From an uncultured Pseudomonadota bacterium (GTDB taxonomy: Bacteria > Bdellovibrionota_B > Oligoflexia > Oligoflexales > CAIYRB01): a DNA stretch of 49,557 nt. The position numbers and the translations under genes are program-made. The first letter of the stretch is position 1. Every line of letters begins with the position of its first letter. Positions 25,934 through 34,785 of this stretch are shown here, piece after piece. The stretch covers positions 1 through 49,557 of the forward strand of contig CAIWTN010000055.1 in the NCBI GenBank assembly GCA_903915625.1, written 5' to 3'. The notes below the pieces were generated by a model that did not search any database, was not told where the DNA came from, and saw only the letters and a program-made list of their open reading frames with translations.

Positions 25934-27655
25934 TCACTGCTTTTGCACCAGCCCATTCTCAACATCCTGAGCTGCTTTAAGACAAAGGTCTAAAAATAGA
26001 TCGATGTCTTTCGTCTCGGTATGAATACCGCCCAGTGCTAAACGTAAAAACTTTTGCCCCTCAATCACTGAGGGATAGATCAAAAATTTCTGCCCTGAGT
26101 CACTCAAGTCTTCGATGCGTTGGATAAACAGATCATTCTTGTTCAAATCATCGGAGGCAAGTCGAAAGCAGACAAGCCCCAAATCTGTTTTGGCAATCTG
26201 CTTCAGTAGGCCCGATGCATCGATTTTCTTGCGAGCCGCATCGGCCTGATCGATGCCTTTTCGCAGGAATTCCTGCAGTCCTTGTCGCCCAAAGTAACTC
26301 AGTACCATCCAGATGCGGAGCGCCCTAAAACGTCGTCCCAGTGGAATCGACCAGTCTTTGAATTCGGGGTTGTAGATCTGTTCTGCATTGGATCTGGCCA
26401 TATAGTCGCCATCTGCCGCGAACACTCTCTTGAGTAGTTGCCGATCCTTGATGAATAGAAATGCTGAGTCAACCCCACAAAGAAACCATTTCGATCCATT
26501 GAAGTTGAATGAAGTGGAAATCTCTTGCATTAATAGAGAACGCTCGCGAAATTCGGGCAGGATCAAAGCTGGTCCGGCGTAAGCCGCGTCGACGTGAAGC
26601 CAAACCTGTTCTTGCTCGCTAAAGCCGCGAAATGAGTTGAGGTCATCGTAGCCGCAGGTGTTAGTTGAGCCGTAATTAAGCTGCACTGCGCAGGGTTTTA
26701 GTCCCTTTTTTCTGTCCTCGGCCATTGCTTGCCGCACCTGGCTCGCGGTGATGCCGTAATTACCGTCGGCCAATTTTTGTGCTGGAATCTTGTGCAGTCT
26801 CATGCCGGCGATGCGCACGGCTTTGGGACCTGAGAAATGAGTCTGGTCTGACATGTAAACTACGAGGGAGGAAGAATCCTGCCAGTACACATCTTCTATA
26901 GAAATATTTTTGGCAGCAGCCGATTTGTCCGCTGCATTTAAATGGCTATGGACGCGAGCGGCCACCATAATGGCTGCTAGAGCTTCGCCCGCTGTGTTTT
27001 GAATAATGCCGCCGCCCTGTTTTGACTTATGGCGAAAAGAAGATTCTTTAGGTGCCTGTAGTAGGTCAAGCAGCCAGTCCATGATGACGCATTCTAGTTC
27101 TGTAGCTGCTGGATTTGCGCTCCACTGCAGACCTACTGATCCTAGTGACGCCATGAGCAGTTCACTCACTATGGCGGGTATGGAGGTGGCAGCAGGATAG
27201 TAAGCAAAAAATCGCGGATGCTGCCAAAGTGTGACAGCAGGCAAGAGATTATTTTGAAAGATCTTCAGTAGTGTCGCGATATCGCTCGGCTGGTCGGGTG
27301 CATGCTCTGCAAATTTTTCAGCAACCGTGCCAGGCTCGATGTGCGGCTTGACTGGAGTATTTTCTATTTGGCTGAGATGTGTCTCCATTACGTCCACTGC
27401 GCTGAGTACAGCCGCACGTAGGCTCTTTGGATCGAGATGAAAATCCGGCCGAATATCTGGCTGGATATTTGAAGTTCCTGGGGATTGGTTCATAAGGTCG
27501 GGCCACTCGTAAGGTGCGGTGATGTAAGGAACATGGGACAGCATTACAAATGCTTGCCGATACCCACAATAGCAGGGAGTAGCAAACTTTTCTTCAGGAG
27601 AAGGTCCGCCCTGCCGTCCCTTACCAAGGGGTTTAAGGGGGTTTGAAAAAGTCAA
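25934..27655 (-). CDS. Group II PLP-dependent decarboxylase (aromatic-L-amino-acid decarboxylase-like)
   Basis: Up to 573 residues; the first ~54 may not be translated. In-frame alternatives are ATG 27544 (residue 38) and ATG 27493 (residue 55); homology begins around residue 75, and none has a strong ribosome site. HPRFFAYYPAATS, SPxATELE-type AATELECVIMDWL, DQTHFS (His274 stacks on PLP), WLHVDAAYAG (Asp356) and FNFNGSKW (Lys389 Schiff base) define the family. Usual members have NPHKW; here the residues before Lys are Gly-Ser, an uncommon change near the cofactor. It removes CO2 from an L-amino acid. Which one is not clear from sequence. Confidence 0.9.
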   Translation of the reverse strand: MTFSNPLKPLGKGRQGGPSPEEKFATPCYCGYRQAFVMLSHVPYITAPYEWPDLMNQSPGTSNIQPDIRPDFHLDPKSLRAAVLSAVDVMETHLSQIENTPVKPHIEPGTVAEKFAEHAPDQPSDIATLLKIFQNNLLPAVTLWQHPRFFAYYPAATSIPAIVSELLMASLGSVGLQWSANPAATELECVIMDWLLDLLQAPKESSFRHKSKQGGGIIQNTAGEALAAIMVAARVHSHLNAADKSAAAKNISIEDVYWQDSSSLVVYMSDQTHFSGPKAVRIAGMRLHKIPAQKLADGNYGITASQVRQAMAEDRKKGLKPCAVQLNYGSTNTCGYDDLNSFRGFSEQEQVWLHVDAAYAGPALILPEFRERSLLMQEISTSFNFNGSKWFLCGVDSAFLFIKDRQLLKRVFAADGDYMARSNAEQIYNPEFKDWSIPLGRRFRALRIWMVLSYFGRQGLQEFLRKGIDQADAARKKIDASGLLKQIAKTDLGLVCFRLASDDLNKNDLFIQRIEDLSDSGQKFLIYPSVIEGQKFLRLALGGIHTETKDIDLFLDLCLKAAQDVENGLVQKQ

Positions 27656-27794
27656 AACAATTCGTTTATTTATCGTCTTTTTGGATATTTAGCTCAAGTT
27701 GCTGTGGATGCTGACCGATCAGCTGTAATGGGGCGGTAAGCGACAAAATTACAGCCACGAATTGCGGCCATGCTGAATAGGTCGGAGAGGTGGG

Positions 27795-29576
27795 ATGAGG
27801 TTGCGCAGAATGCTGAAATTTAATTCGCTGTTGGCACTGGTGACTGTACTGGCGCTGGTTAACTGCGGTCGGAATAAGCCTAAGCCTTTGCCGCTCGCTG
27901 GTAGTTTGAAGTCGAGTAAATCTAGCGGGTCTCTGGATCATCCATTTAACGAGGCAGATGCGGTTAGTTATCTAGTCGAGCAGTGCGGCGCCTGTCATGC
28001 TGCAGGAGCTCCCCTGGCTGTTACGTGGGAGATGCCGGACGCTAAGGAATTATCCGCAGCAGCGTTGGCTGGCATGGATACCAGCGCTAACGTCTATCAG
28101 ACTATGGTCAATCGCTTTAAGGACGCACCTGAAGGGCAGCAGCCGACACCGATGCCACCCACAGTGGCTGCGGATCAAAAGGCTAAGTTGGGTAGAATGC
28201 TCGAATGGTTTCGCGAGAACGTTCCTTCGGCAGTATCCGGGGCGGAAAGTGTTTATGGCGCCGCCTCTCAATTTGGTAGCACGGTAGCAATTAATCTTAC
28301 TTATCAATGCGGGCAAGCTGTCAGTGGTCGGGAATTCATCAACCGGCTATATCTTGCCGCTTTTGGTCGTCCTCCAACCACTGCTGAAATTAATCAAATA
28401 CCAGCCGATGAACTTGAACAGTCGGTGACGGATAGTAGGCGAGCTGAGTTGACGTCAGCAATTTTCAAAGAAACGAAGCTGAAAAATGAATTTATGACCA
28501 ATGCCGGCGGTGGTCTGCAACTCTTCGCTAAAAGATTAAGCGACGCGAACTCAATTAGACCCTCGCCGCAGAATATCGGGCTTAGCCAAGCGGCCTCGGA
28601 TGATTTAAAAAACGAATTTTATCAGATGCTACTGAAATATATTGAGAGCAAATCGTATAAAGATATTCTCTTAATGCCGAAGGTGCAGGTGTCAGCCAAT
28701 ACTGCGCCCCTATATTCTAAAGATGGAGGTACTCCTTGTGCTCCTCCCGCTGCCGGGACTTGGTCAGAGTGTGACTTGTCGGCCAAGAGGGGCAATTTCT
28801 TCGGTACGATTGCATATCTAAACTCAACGAACACAAGTTTTCTTTCATCTAATAATAACTACCGCCGCGGAGGCACCGTCTTTGCTGTGCTCGCAGGGCA
28901 GTCATTGATGGCGCAAACGAATGCTCCGAAGGGGCAACAGCCAGACCCTGTGCCAAGTTGCGTGACCACCAAAGATGTTCGGATGAGTGCTGATGATCCG
29001 ACCAAGCCAGATGGTCCGAGAGCACCGCTGGGGGCAATGGCTATTCCGCGAAGTGGCGCAATCTGCCAAGGATGTCATCTTTATAAATATTTAAACGTAG
29101 CCTCGTATGTGTTTCGGCCCTTTGACGAGTACGGCTTGGTGTACCCAGCGACGGCGTTCGATGGGCAGGCTAACAATCCCTACAAGGATATGGTTGATGC
29201 TGCTACGGTACCTGGGATCCTAAACGGCGTGGATTTGACAGGACCGGCGCAGCCAGTCACCCCGTTCATACTGAAGTCTCTATTTGAGGAAAACGATAAG
29301 CTCGGAGCGCAGTGTATTAAAGACCGTTCCGGCAAGAAGATTGCGGACGTTGCCAATATCGGTGATTTGGTGAAGTTTATGGTCGGAGACGGCAAGGTGT
29401 TAGTCAATGGACTCTCTCGCTACCTGCCGAAGGTACTTCTCAACCTGTCGTCTACTAATCAGGAAATTGTCTCTGCAGTAGCCAGCGCATACACGAAAGA
29501 CAACGGGATGTTGTTGCCAATATTTGAGGCCTTCTTTAATACCCAAAGCTTTGCCTGTGCGGCCTCAAATAACTAA
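27795..29576 (+). CDS. Di-haem c-type cytochrome lipoprotein, PSD1/DUF1592-like (copy 1)
   Basis: 593 residues from ATG 27795, with GGAGAGG upstream. Lipobox ALVNC lipidates the protein. First haem site CGACH (Cys64, Cys67, His68) is followed by ..PTPMPPT, a likely axial Met. A second CQGCH (Cys424-His428) is followed by a YVFRPFDEYG element that resembles the CxxCH...F..FD..G of DUF1588. The last part (GDLVKFMVGDG...GLSRYLPK) resembles DUF1585. The middle has REFINRLYLAAFGRPPT, as in DUF1592-type domains. The role is unknown in these families (proposed redox or hydrolytic surface enzymes). About three-quarters identical by eye to the copy at 30617, with heavy synonymous divergence. Confidence 0.85.
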   Translation: MRLRRMLKFNSLLALVTVLALVNCGRNKPKPLPLAGSLKSSKSSGSLDHPFNEADAVSYLVEQCGACHAAGAPLAVTWEMPDAKELSAAALAGMDTSANVYQTMVNRFKDAPEGQQPTPMPPTVAADQKAKLGRMLEWFRENVPSAVSGAESVYGAASQFGSTVAINLTYQCGQAVSGREFINRLYLAAFGRPPTTAEINQIPADELEQSVTDSRRAELTSAIFKETKLKNEFMTNAGGGLQLFAKRLSDANSIRPSPQNIGLSQAASDDLKNEFYQMLLKYIESKSYKDILLMPKVQVSANTAPLYSKDGGTPCAPPAAGTWSECDLSAKRGNFFGTIAYLNSTNTSFLSSNNNYRRGGTVFAVLAGQSLMAQTNAPKGQQPDPVPSCVTTKDVRMSADDPTKPDGPRAPLGAMAIPRSGAICQGCHLYKYLNVASYVFRPFDEYGLVYPATAFDGQANNPYKDMVDAATVPGILNGVDLTGPAQPVTPFILKSLFEENDKLGAQCIKDRSGKKIADVANIGDLVKFMVGDGKVLVNGLSRYLPKVLLNLSSTNQEIVSAVASAYTKDNGMLLPIFEAFFNTQSFACAASNN

Positions 29577-29593
29577 AGATACACTTGGAAAAA

Positions 29594-29617
29594 ACCAAAT
29601 TAATTCGGTTATTTGGT
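29594..29617 (+). terminator. Weak inverted repeat between the first cytochrome gene and the lipoprotein gene
   Basis: ACCAAAT (29594-29600) and ATTTGGT (29611-29617) form a 7-bp stem. A short T-rich stretch (cgtctttt) follows, so it may attenuate transcription into the downstream genes. Confidence 0.35.
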
Positions 29618-29708
29618 CGTCTTTTAATACTTTGTGTAAAGTTTTTTTGTGGTCCGACCGATAGCTCTTTACAGAACCAGAAGTTCACAGAATCTGGAGA
29701 GCTAGACT

Positions 29709-30614
29709 GTGGGGAACGCGACAAAATTACGGAGAGCTCATATCGAAGCCGCACTGGCAGTGATGGCGCCGGTGTTTATGATCCTGGTTAGTTGTAGTGC
29801 AGCGAAGCCGATTGCGACTGTACCGAAGGGTGCTCTGTCATCACAGCTTAACTTAGGCAAGTCAGGCAATTTTTCTGAGCAGATTGCTACTGACGACGGC
29901 GACTTTGTGGTGACTCTTGGTCGCAACGGAATAAATAATGTGGTTGCCTCAACGAAAAAGGGTCGCGCTTACGTTGTCGATATTGAGAAGTCGACAGTGA
30001 CGAAAATCAGTCCACTCTATCCAAACCGTGATGAGAGCGTGTTTTCGCTAACTACATCTAGTAAGTATGTGTGGGAATTCTCACCCACTGCAGGGACAGT
30101 CGGTCGTAATAAAACTGCCGCGGGTGGCGGTCAGGTTAACCTCAGTAAGGTGTCCATTTCCGATCTGGTAAGTGATGCGTCAGATCTTGTGCCCGCAGCT
30201 GCAACAGACACACAGTTATATTTGATGGCGAAAGATAGTCTGCTGGTATTTACCTGGGCTGATTCGTCTGTGGGACGTAAGAAAATAAAACTGAGCCGTC
30301 CGTTTGATAGTGATGAAACTATTCTAGGTGCTGGCACTATGGACGAATCTGCACCAGATGCAAGCTTTTGGCTTGCCACATCTAAACGCCTCTTAACTTT
30401 TAGAGTCAGTAGCTGGAGTGAGAAGAGCTTCACAACCAATTCGGATGACAGCCAAGTGAAGCTGATTTCACTTTATTACGAATCTGCACAGGCGAAAGTT
30501 AATAGTGATCCGTTAATAGGATTACTTGATTCAGGTAGTATTGCCGCCCTCGTATTAGGCGCGAAAGATTCAAAATCGGAAGCAGAATCGACCTCTAGCG
30601 AATCGGATGAGTGA
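29709..30614 (+). CDS. Lipoprotein between the two di-haem paralogs
   Basis: 301 residues from GTG 29709. Lipobox LVSC gives the only Cys, which is lipidated. The mature chain is beta-rich with recurring hydrophobic strands and a Trp-Glu-Phe element (KYVWEFSPT), loosely propeller-like, and an acidic Ser/Glu tail (..ESTSSESDE). No family recognised. Its stop overlaps the region of the next gene's start, so it is in the same transcript. Position between the cytochromes suggests a scaffold or periplasmic partner. Confidence 0.7.
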   Translation: MGNATKLRRAHIEAALAVMAPVFMILVSCSAAKPIATVPKGALSSQLNLGKSGNFSEQIATDDGDFVVTLGRNGINNVVASTKKGRAYVVDIEKSTVTKISPLYPNRDESVFSLTTSSKYVWEFSPTAGTVGRNKTAAGGGQVNLSKVSISDLVSDASDLVPAAATDTQLYLMAKDSLLVFTWADSSVGRKKIKLSRPFDSDETILGAGTMDESAPDASFWLATSKRLLTFRVSSWSEKSFTTNSDDSQVKLISLYYESAQAKVNSDPLIGLLDSGSIAALVLGAKDSKSEAESTSSESDE

Positions 30615-30616
30615 AC

Positions 30617-32425
30617 ATGGCTTCACGTTTGATGCAAAAAATTATCCCTTTGCTAGCTTTGCTGGCGCTGCCTCACTGTGCCGAAAGTAGGCCGCAGGTA
30701 AAGGTAGCGAGGAATGCAAAGTTAAATAAGGAGTTAGCACGAAATATCAAGGGAGATGGGGACGCTAAGAGGGTATTCGGGGAGGAAGACGCGGTAGCTT
30801 TTATGGTTGAACAATGTGGAGGCTGTCATTCTCCTGGAATGCCACTTGCTCTAACTTGGGAAATGCCAGAAGAGAAGGATTTGTCTGCCGCCACTTTGGG
30901 TGCAATGGAAAGTAGCGCTAACGTCTATCAAACGATGGTTCATCGTTTCAAAAATGCTCCAGTCGGACAACAGCCCACACCTATGCCGCCCACTTTGGCG
31001 GACGAAAAAATCGACCAGCTAGGGGAGCTGCTTGAATGGTACCGTGAAAATGTACCGACTGCAGTTGCCGGTGCAGAGAGCATCTATGGCGGAGCCTCGC
31101 AATTTGGTAGCGAGGTGGCGATTAACCTCACATATCAATGCGGACAGATCGTTCGAGGTCGAGATTTTATAAATCGATTATATCTCGCCGCACTCGGGCG
31201 CCCACCTACCAGCGCAGAGATTAGAAAAATACCCGTCGACGAGCTCGATCAGCCGGTGACCGATGCTCGTCGCAGTGAGTTGACGGCCGCGATTTTCAAA
31301 GACGCACAGTTGAAGAAGGAATTTCTTACCAATCCTGGTGGGGGACTCCGACTTCTTGCGCAGAGGATCAGTAACGCCGGAGCCATCACTGCTGCGCCAA
31401 AGAATTTTGGTCTCAACCAAACTGCAGCAGATGATTTAAAACAAGAATTTTATCAGATGCTACTCAAGTACGTCGAAGGAAAATCTTACAAAGACATTCT
31501 TTTGATGCCTAAAGTTCAGGTGTCAGCAAATACCGCCCCGCTTTATGCACTTAATGGAGGTGGTCCATGCACAGCACCGCCAGCTGGAACCTGGTCAGAG
31601 TGCGATCTGTCATCCAAACGCGGTAACTTTTTTGGTACCGTAGCTTATCTGAACTCAACAAATACCAGCTTTTTGAACAACAATAATAATTACCGTCGCG
31701 GCGGCACCATATTTGCTGTGCTAGCAGGGCAATCGCTGATGGCGCAGACCAACGGTCCGAAAGGGCAAAAGCCGGATCCAGTACCGGACTGTGTGACTAC
31801 TAAAGACGTGCGGATGGTGGCTGACGATGACAAAAACTTGGAAGGAGCTAAGGCTCCCCTCGGTGCTATGGCGATTCCCCGCAGTGGCGCCATTTGCCAG
31901 GGTTGTCACCTTTACAAGTACCTAAATGTTGCATCTTATGTGTTCCGGCCATTTGATGACTTCGGTTTACTTTATCCGGCATCTGCCTTCAATAAGCCGC
32001 AAAATGGCCAGATGGATAACAACCCCTATAAAGATATGCTGAAGACGGCGACCGCTCCAGGAATTGTTAACGGTGCAGACATCACGGGACCGGCTCAGCA
32101 GGTTGACGCGGCCTTTTTGAAGTCACTTTTCGAGGAAAATAACACTCTTGGCGCTCAGTGTATAAAAGACCGCAGCGGAAAAAAAATTGCAGACATTTCA
32201 AATATCGGTGATTTAGTTAAATTTATGGTGGGTGATGGCAAAGTTCTGGTAAACGGACTATCCCGTTACTTTCCAAAGGTACTCCTAAACCTATCCACAA
32301 CTAACCAGGAGATCGTGACTGCAGTAGCCAGTGCGTATACGAAAGACAATGGCATGCTATTGCCAATGGTCGAAGCGTTCTTCAATACGCAGACTTTTGC
32401 CTGTGCGGCGTCTAGTGGGAATTAG
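30617..32425 (+). CDS. Di-haem c-type cytochrome lipoprotein, PSD1/DUF1592-like (copy 2)
   Basis: About 602 residues. ATG 30617 has GGATGAG 5 nt upstream; an in-frame GTG at 30611 overlaps the previous stop (GTGA) and is an alternative. A hydrophobic start ends in a lipobox-like LPHC. First haem site CGGCH (Cys67 from ATG) with PTPMPPT downstream, second CQGCH (Cys427), then the same FRPFDDFG element and C-terminal region as copy 1. Protein sequence is conserved to the 27795 gene while third codon positions differ widely, so the duplication is old and both copies appear selected. Likely outer-face redox protein; no oxidase or reductase partner is identified. Confidence 0.85.
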   Translation: MASRLMQKIIPLLALLALPHCAESRPQVKVARNAKLNKELARNIKGDGDAKRVFGEEDAVAFMVEQCGGCHSPGMPLALTWEMPEEKDLSAATLGAMESSANVYQTMVHRFKNAPVGQQPTPMPPTLADEKIDQLGELLEWYRENVPTAVAGAESIYGGASQFGSEVAINLTYQCGQIVRGRDFINRLYLAALGRPPTSAEIRKIPVDELDQPVTDARRSELTAAIFKDAQLKKEFLTNPGGGLRLLAQRISNAGAITAAPKNFGLNQTAADDLKQEFYQMLLKYVEGKSYKDILLMPKVQVSANTAPLYALNGGGPCTAPPAGTWSECDLSSKRGNFFGTVAYLNSTNTSFLNNNNNYRRGGTIFAVLAGQSLMAQTNGPKGQKPDPVPDCVTTKDVRMVADDDKNLEGAKAPLGAMAIPRSGAICQGCHLYKYLNVASYVFRPFDDFGLLYPASAFNKPQNGQMDNNPYKDMLKTATAPGIVNGADITGPAQQVDAAFLKSLFEENNTLGAQCIKDRSGKKIADISNIGDLVKFMVGDGKVLVNGLSRYFPKVLLNLSTTNQEIVTAVASAYTKDNGMLLPMVEAFFNTQTFACAASSGN

Positions 32426-32446
32426 TCGCAAGGGAGGAGGTCAGCT

Positions 32447-33148
32447 GTGATAAGTATATTTAAGTCTCTATTGCCCCTAAGTTTGGTTTTGAGTTGTTCA
32501 TCCGGAACCTCTGGAGTGTCCGGTGTTAACAAGTTAGCCACCAAGGGAACGTATAATGGGTCCGTTCGTAGCGATAACGTAGCGACGACTACGGATAATT
32601 ATAAAAGCGTCGATGGTGCCGGATTTACGGTTAAGAACTACCTCCAGTTGAAGAGTGCGACGGAGCAGTGCCTGGGCCCGGGGCTAGGCACCGTGACGGC
32701 CGATATGTTTACCCCTGGTGTGTGTCCAAAGGGGAAAAACATGGGAGCATTGTCTGCCGGCAAGAAGGCTATTCTCGGTGCAGATAAATGTGCCTTGGCT
32801 GCCAGTGGAGCGAATGTTCTGGACGGCAATAAGAACCGTTTGTGGGATCCAGAATCTGCGGCTCGCACTGCGACACTCGCAAATACATTGAATCCAGACT
32901 ATCTATCTGCACTGGCAGAAGTGGCCGACGTATATGCGCATGGTATCTCCGACCCAGTCGCGCTCTGTGGTACTATCGAAGCAGCCACTAAATTACTCGG
33001 TGGTTGCCTAAGTCAGTACGAACCGGCGGCGCTGACCGCTGCGGCTAACGCATTACAAGCTAGTTGCTCTAAGGGTCCAGCGGAAGCTCGTGCAGCGATT
33101 GCAACGATGATTGGTTCTGCAGCATTTGCTGCTAACTCAAAATTGTAA
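32447..33148 (+). CDS. Small cysteine-containing lipoprotein of the cytochrome cluster
   Basis: 233 residues from GTG 32447, with a strong AGGGAGGAGG site. Lipobox LVLSC. The mature helical domain has six further Cys (QCLGPG, VCPKGK, KCALAA, LCGTI, GCLSQ, SCSKG), enough for three disulfides, and no CxxCH. Family not recognised. It lies 21 nt after the second cytochrome gene and 12 nt before the Tat-signal gene, so all are one operon. A structural partner or folding aid of the cytochromes is inference. Confidence 0.72.
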   Translation: MISIFKSLLPLSLVLSCSSGTSGVSGVNKLATKGTYNGSVRSDNVATTTDNYKSVDGAGFTVKNYLQLKSATEQCLGPGLGTVTADMFTPGVCPKGKNMGALSAGKKAILGADKCALAASGANVLDGNKNRLWDPESAARTATLANTLNPDYLSALAEVADVYAHGISDPVALCGTIEAATKLLGGCLSQYEPAALTAAANALQASCSKGPAEARAAIATMIGSAAFAANSKL

Positions 33149-33160
33149 GGGGGTGATGCC

Positions 33161-34699
33161 ATGCGTAAGGCAAACAAGAATAATGTTAAATCGACGCAGG
33201 GATCGCCGCAGGACAATCTGATCATGCAGCGCCGTGCGTTCCTACAAAATGCTTTAATCGGTGGCCTTGGCTACGGAGCATTCAGCTTTTTGAAACATCG
33301 GGGGATGAGCCAAGTAGGTTCGTTTGTACGGGAGTCACTGGCACGTTCCGGAATGCAGCCGCTCAATGCAATTGACGTGATAAACGACGCACTACGGGGT
33401 GGGCCGTCGCTGCTTAATATCGGTCAGGCAATGGCGGCGGATGCGTCGAAGCCAGCTGTATTCCACGTTTTTTACCGGACTTCTCATGATATTCGTAACG
33501 AGCTTTATCTCGGCGATTACGGAAATCAGTATCTGCAGTTTGGTAATGGTAGCGTAAGTCCCGGAGCCATGACCGGTTTGGCTAAGAGTATGCACGAACA
33601 GGCTCCTGCGCCATTAAGTCGGTTGAATAAATGGGCTTACGATATTTTTACCACCGGTAAGATCGACGCGACCACTGCCTTTGGGGCGTCCCCTGCCAAG
33701 GCAGCTCTAACTCCTGCTGAGTTAAAAAATGTATCTATTATCGCCGCTGTTGGTATGCCTGGTAGTCAAGGCGTGCATCAAAATGCGGTGATTCCTGGAT
33801 CGGGAAATCTTGAGTATGTGATGCAGCAAAGTTTCTCAAATTATAGTCCCGTAGGTTCTGTGTTAATAGACGCTAATGGTTACGATGGAAGCGGCGCTGT
33901 GCAGATACCAGCTAGGTCGGTGAAGGAGTTCTTGGGGTCGATTGCCGTACCAGGGACTTACATGTCGCGGGAGAAGGAAGGTAATCCGGTTGAGCTTTTT
34001 GATGAACTCACTGGATCGCCGGCCGTAACAGCTGTCCGAGCACAAATGCTTGATGCCTATAAGTTACTGAAAGAACAACTTTCCAAAATTCAGCAATATG
34101 GTCCTATTGCGGATGCTTCGTTTACGACTTACGGTGCCCGTAAGATGAACGGACTGTCGGGCATGATGATGTTCGCGGATCTCTTTAGTGCCAAGCTGGC
34201 CTACATAGGGGGTTGTGGCATGGATTCACACGACTTCCATGCAACAGATGCCTTGCGAATGCCTACTGGTGCCAAGGGTAATATGGTAACAGAAACGGCA
34301 CAGGCTCTGGCCGGAGCTTTTTATATCGCTCGGGCAGCATTAGATTCGAAGCAGGACGCCATCATTCACTTTAGCACCTGCAGTAACCGTAGCCAGAACT
34401 GGGTGAATGACAATCAGCACGTTTCGACTCTGACTTTTATCATCAAAGGATCTGGTGATAGCTGCCCATATGTCAACGTACCGGGGCAACAGTTGCTGAT
34501 CGCAGACGGGGCTAAAAATATGTATGCCGAGGGTCCTGGGCAGGCTCCGACGTTCTCCAGTGCCGAAGCGCAAAAGCTTGGCATGAACGGTGCTGGTAGA
34601 GTCGGCAGTTTGGAAGCAGGCATCGTTGAGTCAGTCGGTAAAGCTATCGGTCAACAACCCGCGGCGATGCTGGCGAATCCACCTGCAAAAATCATTTAA
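33161..34699 (+). CDS. Tat-exported protein of the cytochrome cluster (DUF1552/DUF1501-like partner)
   Basis: 512 residues. The N-terminus carries a twin-arginine motif (Arg24-Arg25, RRAFLQNA) followed by a hydrophobic segment, so export is probably as a folded protein. The body has a conserved-looking GGCGMDSHDFHA element (possible metal ligands Asp/His) and an HFSTCSNRSQNW element. Planctomycete and myxobacterial DUF1592-type proteins are typically encoded beside Tat-exported DUF1552 or DUF1501 proteins; this gene takes that place, though I cannot assign it to either family with certainty. It ends the operon. Confidence 0.7.
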   Translation: MRKANKNNVKSTQGSPQDNLIMQRRAFLQNALIGGLGYGAFSFLKHRGMSQVGSFVRESLARSGMQPLNAIDVINDALRGGPSLLNIGQAMAADASKPAVFHVFYRTSHDIRNELYLGDYGNQYLQFGNGSVSPGAMTGLAKSMHEQAPAPLSRLNKWAYDIFTTGKIDATTAFGASPAKAALTPAELKNVSIIAAVGMPGSQGVHQNAVIPGSGNLEYVMQQSFSNYSPVGSVLIDANGYDGSGAVQIPARSVKEFLGSIAVPGTYMSREKEGNPVELFDELTGSPAVTAVRAQMLDAYKLLKEQLSKIQQYGPIADASFTTYGARKMNGLSGMMMFADLFSAKLAYIGGCGMDSHDFHATDALRMPTGAKGNMVTETAQALAGAFYIARAALDSKQDAIIHFSTCSNRSQNWVNDNQHVSTLTFIIKGSGDSCPYVNVPGQQLLIADGAKNMYAEGPGQAPTFSSAEAQKLGMNGAGRVGSLEAGIVESVGKAIGQQPAAMLANPPAKII

Positions 34700-34700
34700 T

Positions 34701-34749
34701 GGGGTCAGGCACTGCGGGTAACAGCTCGGAATTATATAGCCGAGCTGTT
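34701..34749. repeat. REP-like 13-mer and perfect 10-bp hairpin
   Basis: GGGGTCAGGCACT (34701-34713) begins right after the Tat gene's stop and is the same 13-mer found at 48057-48069. It is followed by AACAGCTCGG (34720-34729) and CCGAGCTGTT (34740-34749), a perfect 10-bp stem with a 10-nt loop. The hairpin may end the operon transcript although no T-run follows. Confidence 0.55.
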
Positions 34750-34785
34750 CAGGTGGTGTCTGGTCTCTCAAAAAATACCGCCAAC

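Noticed and set aside
27795-34699. Porin-cytochrome (MtrCAB-like) electron conduit
   Set aside because: Each cytochrome has only two CxxCH motifs and no porin-like gene is in the cluster.
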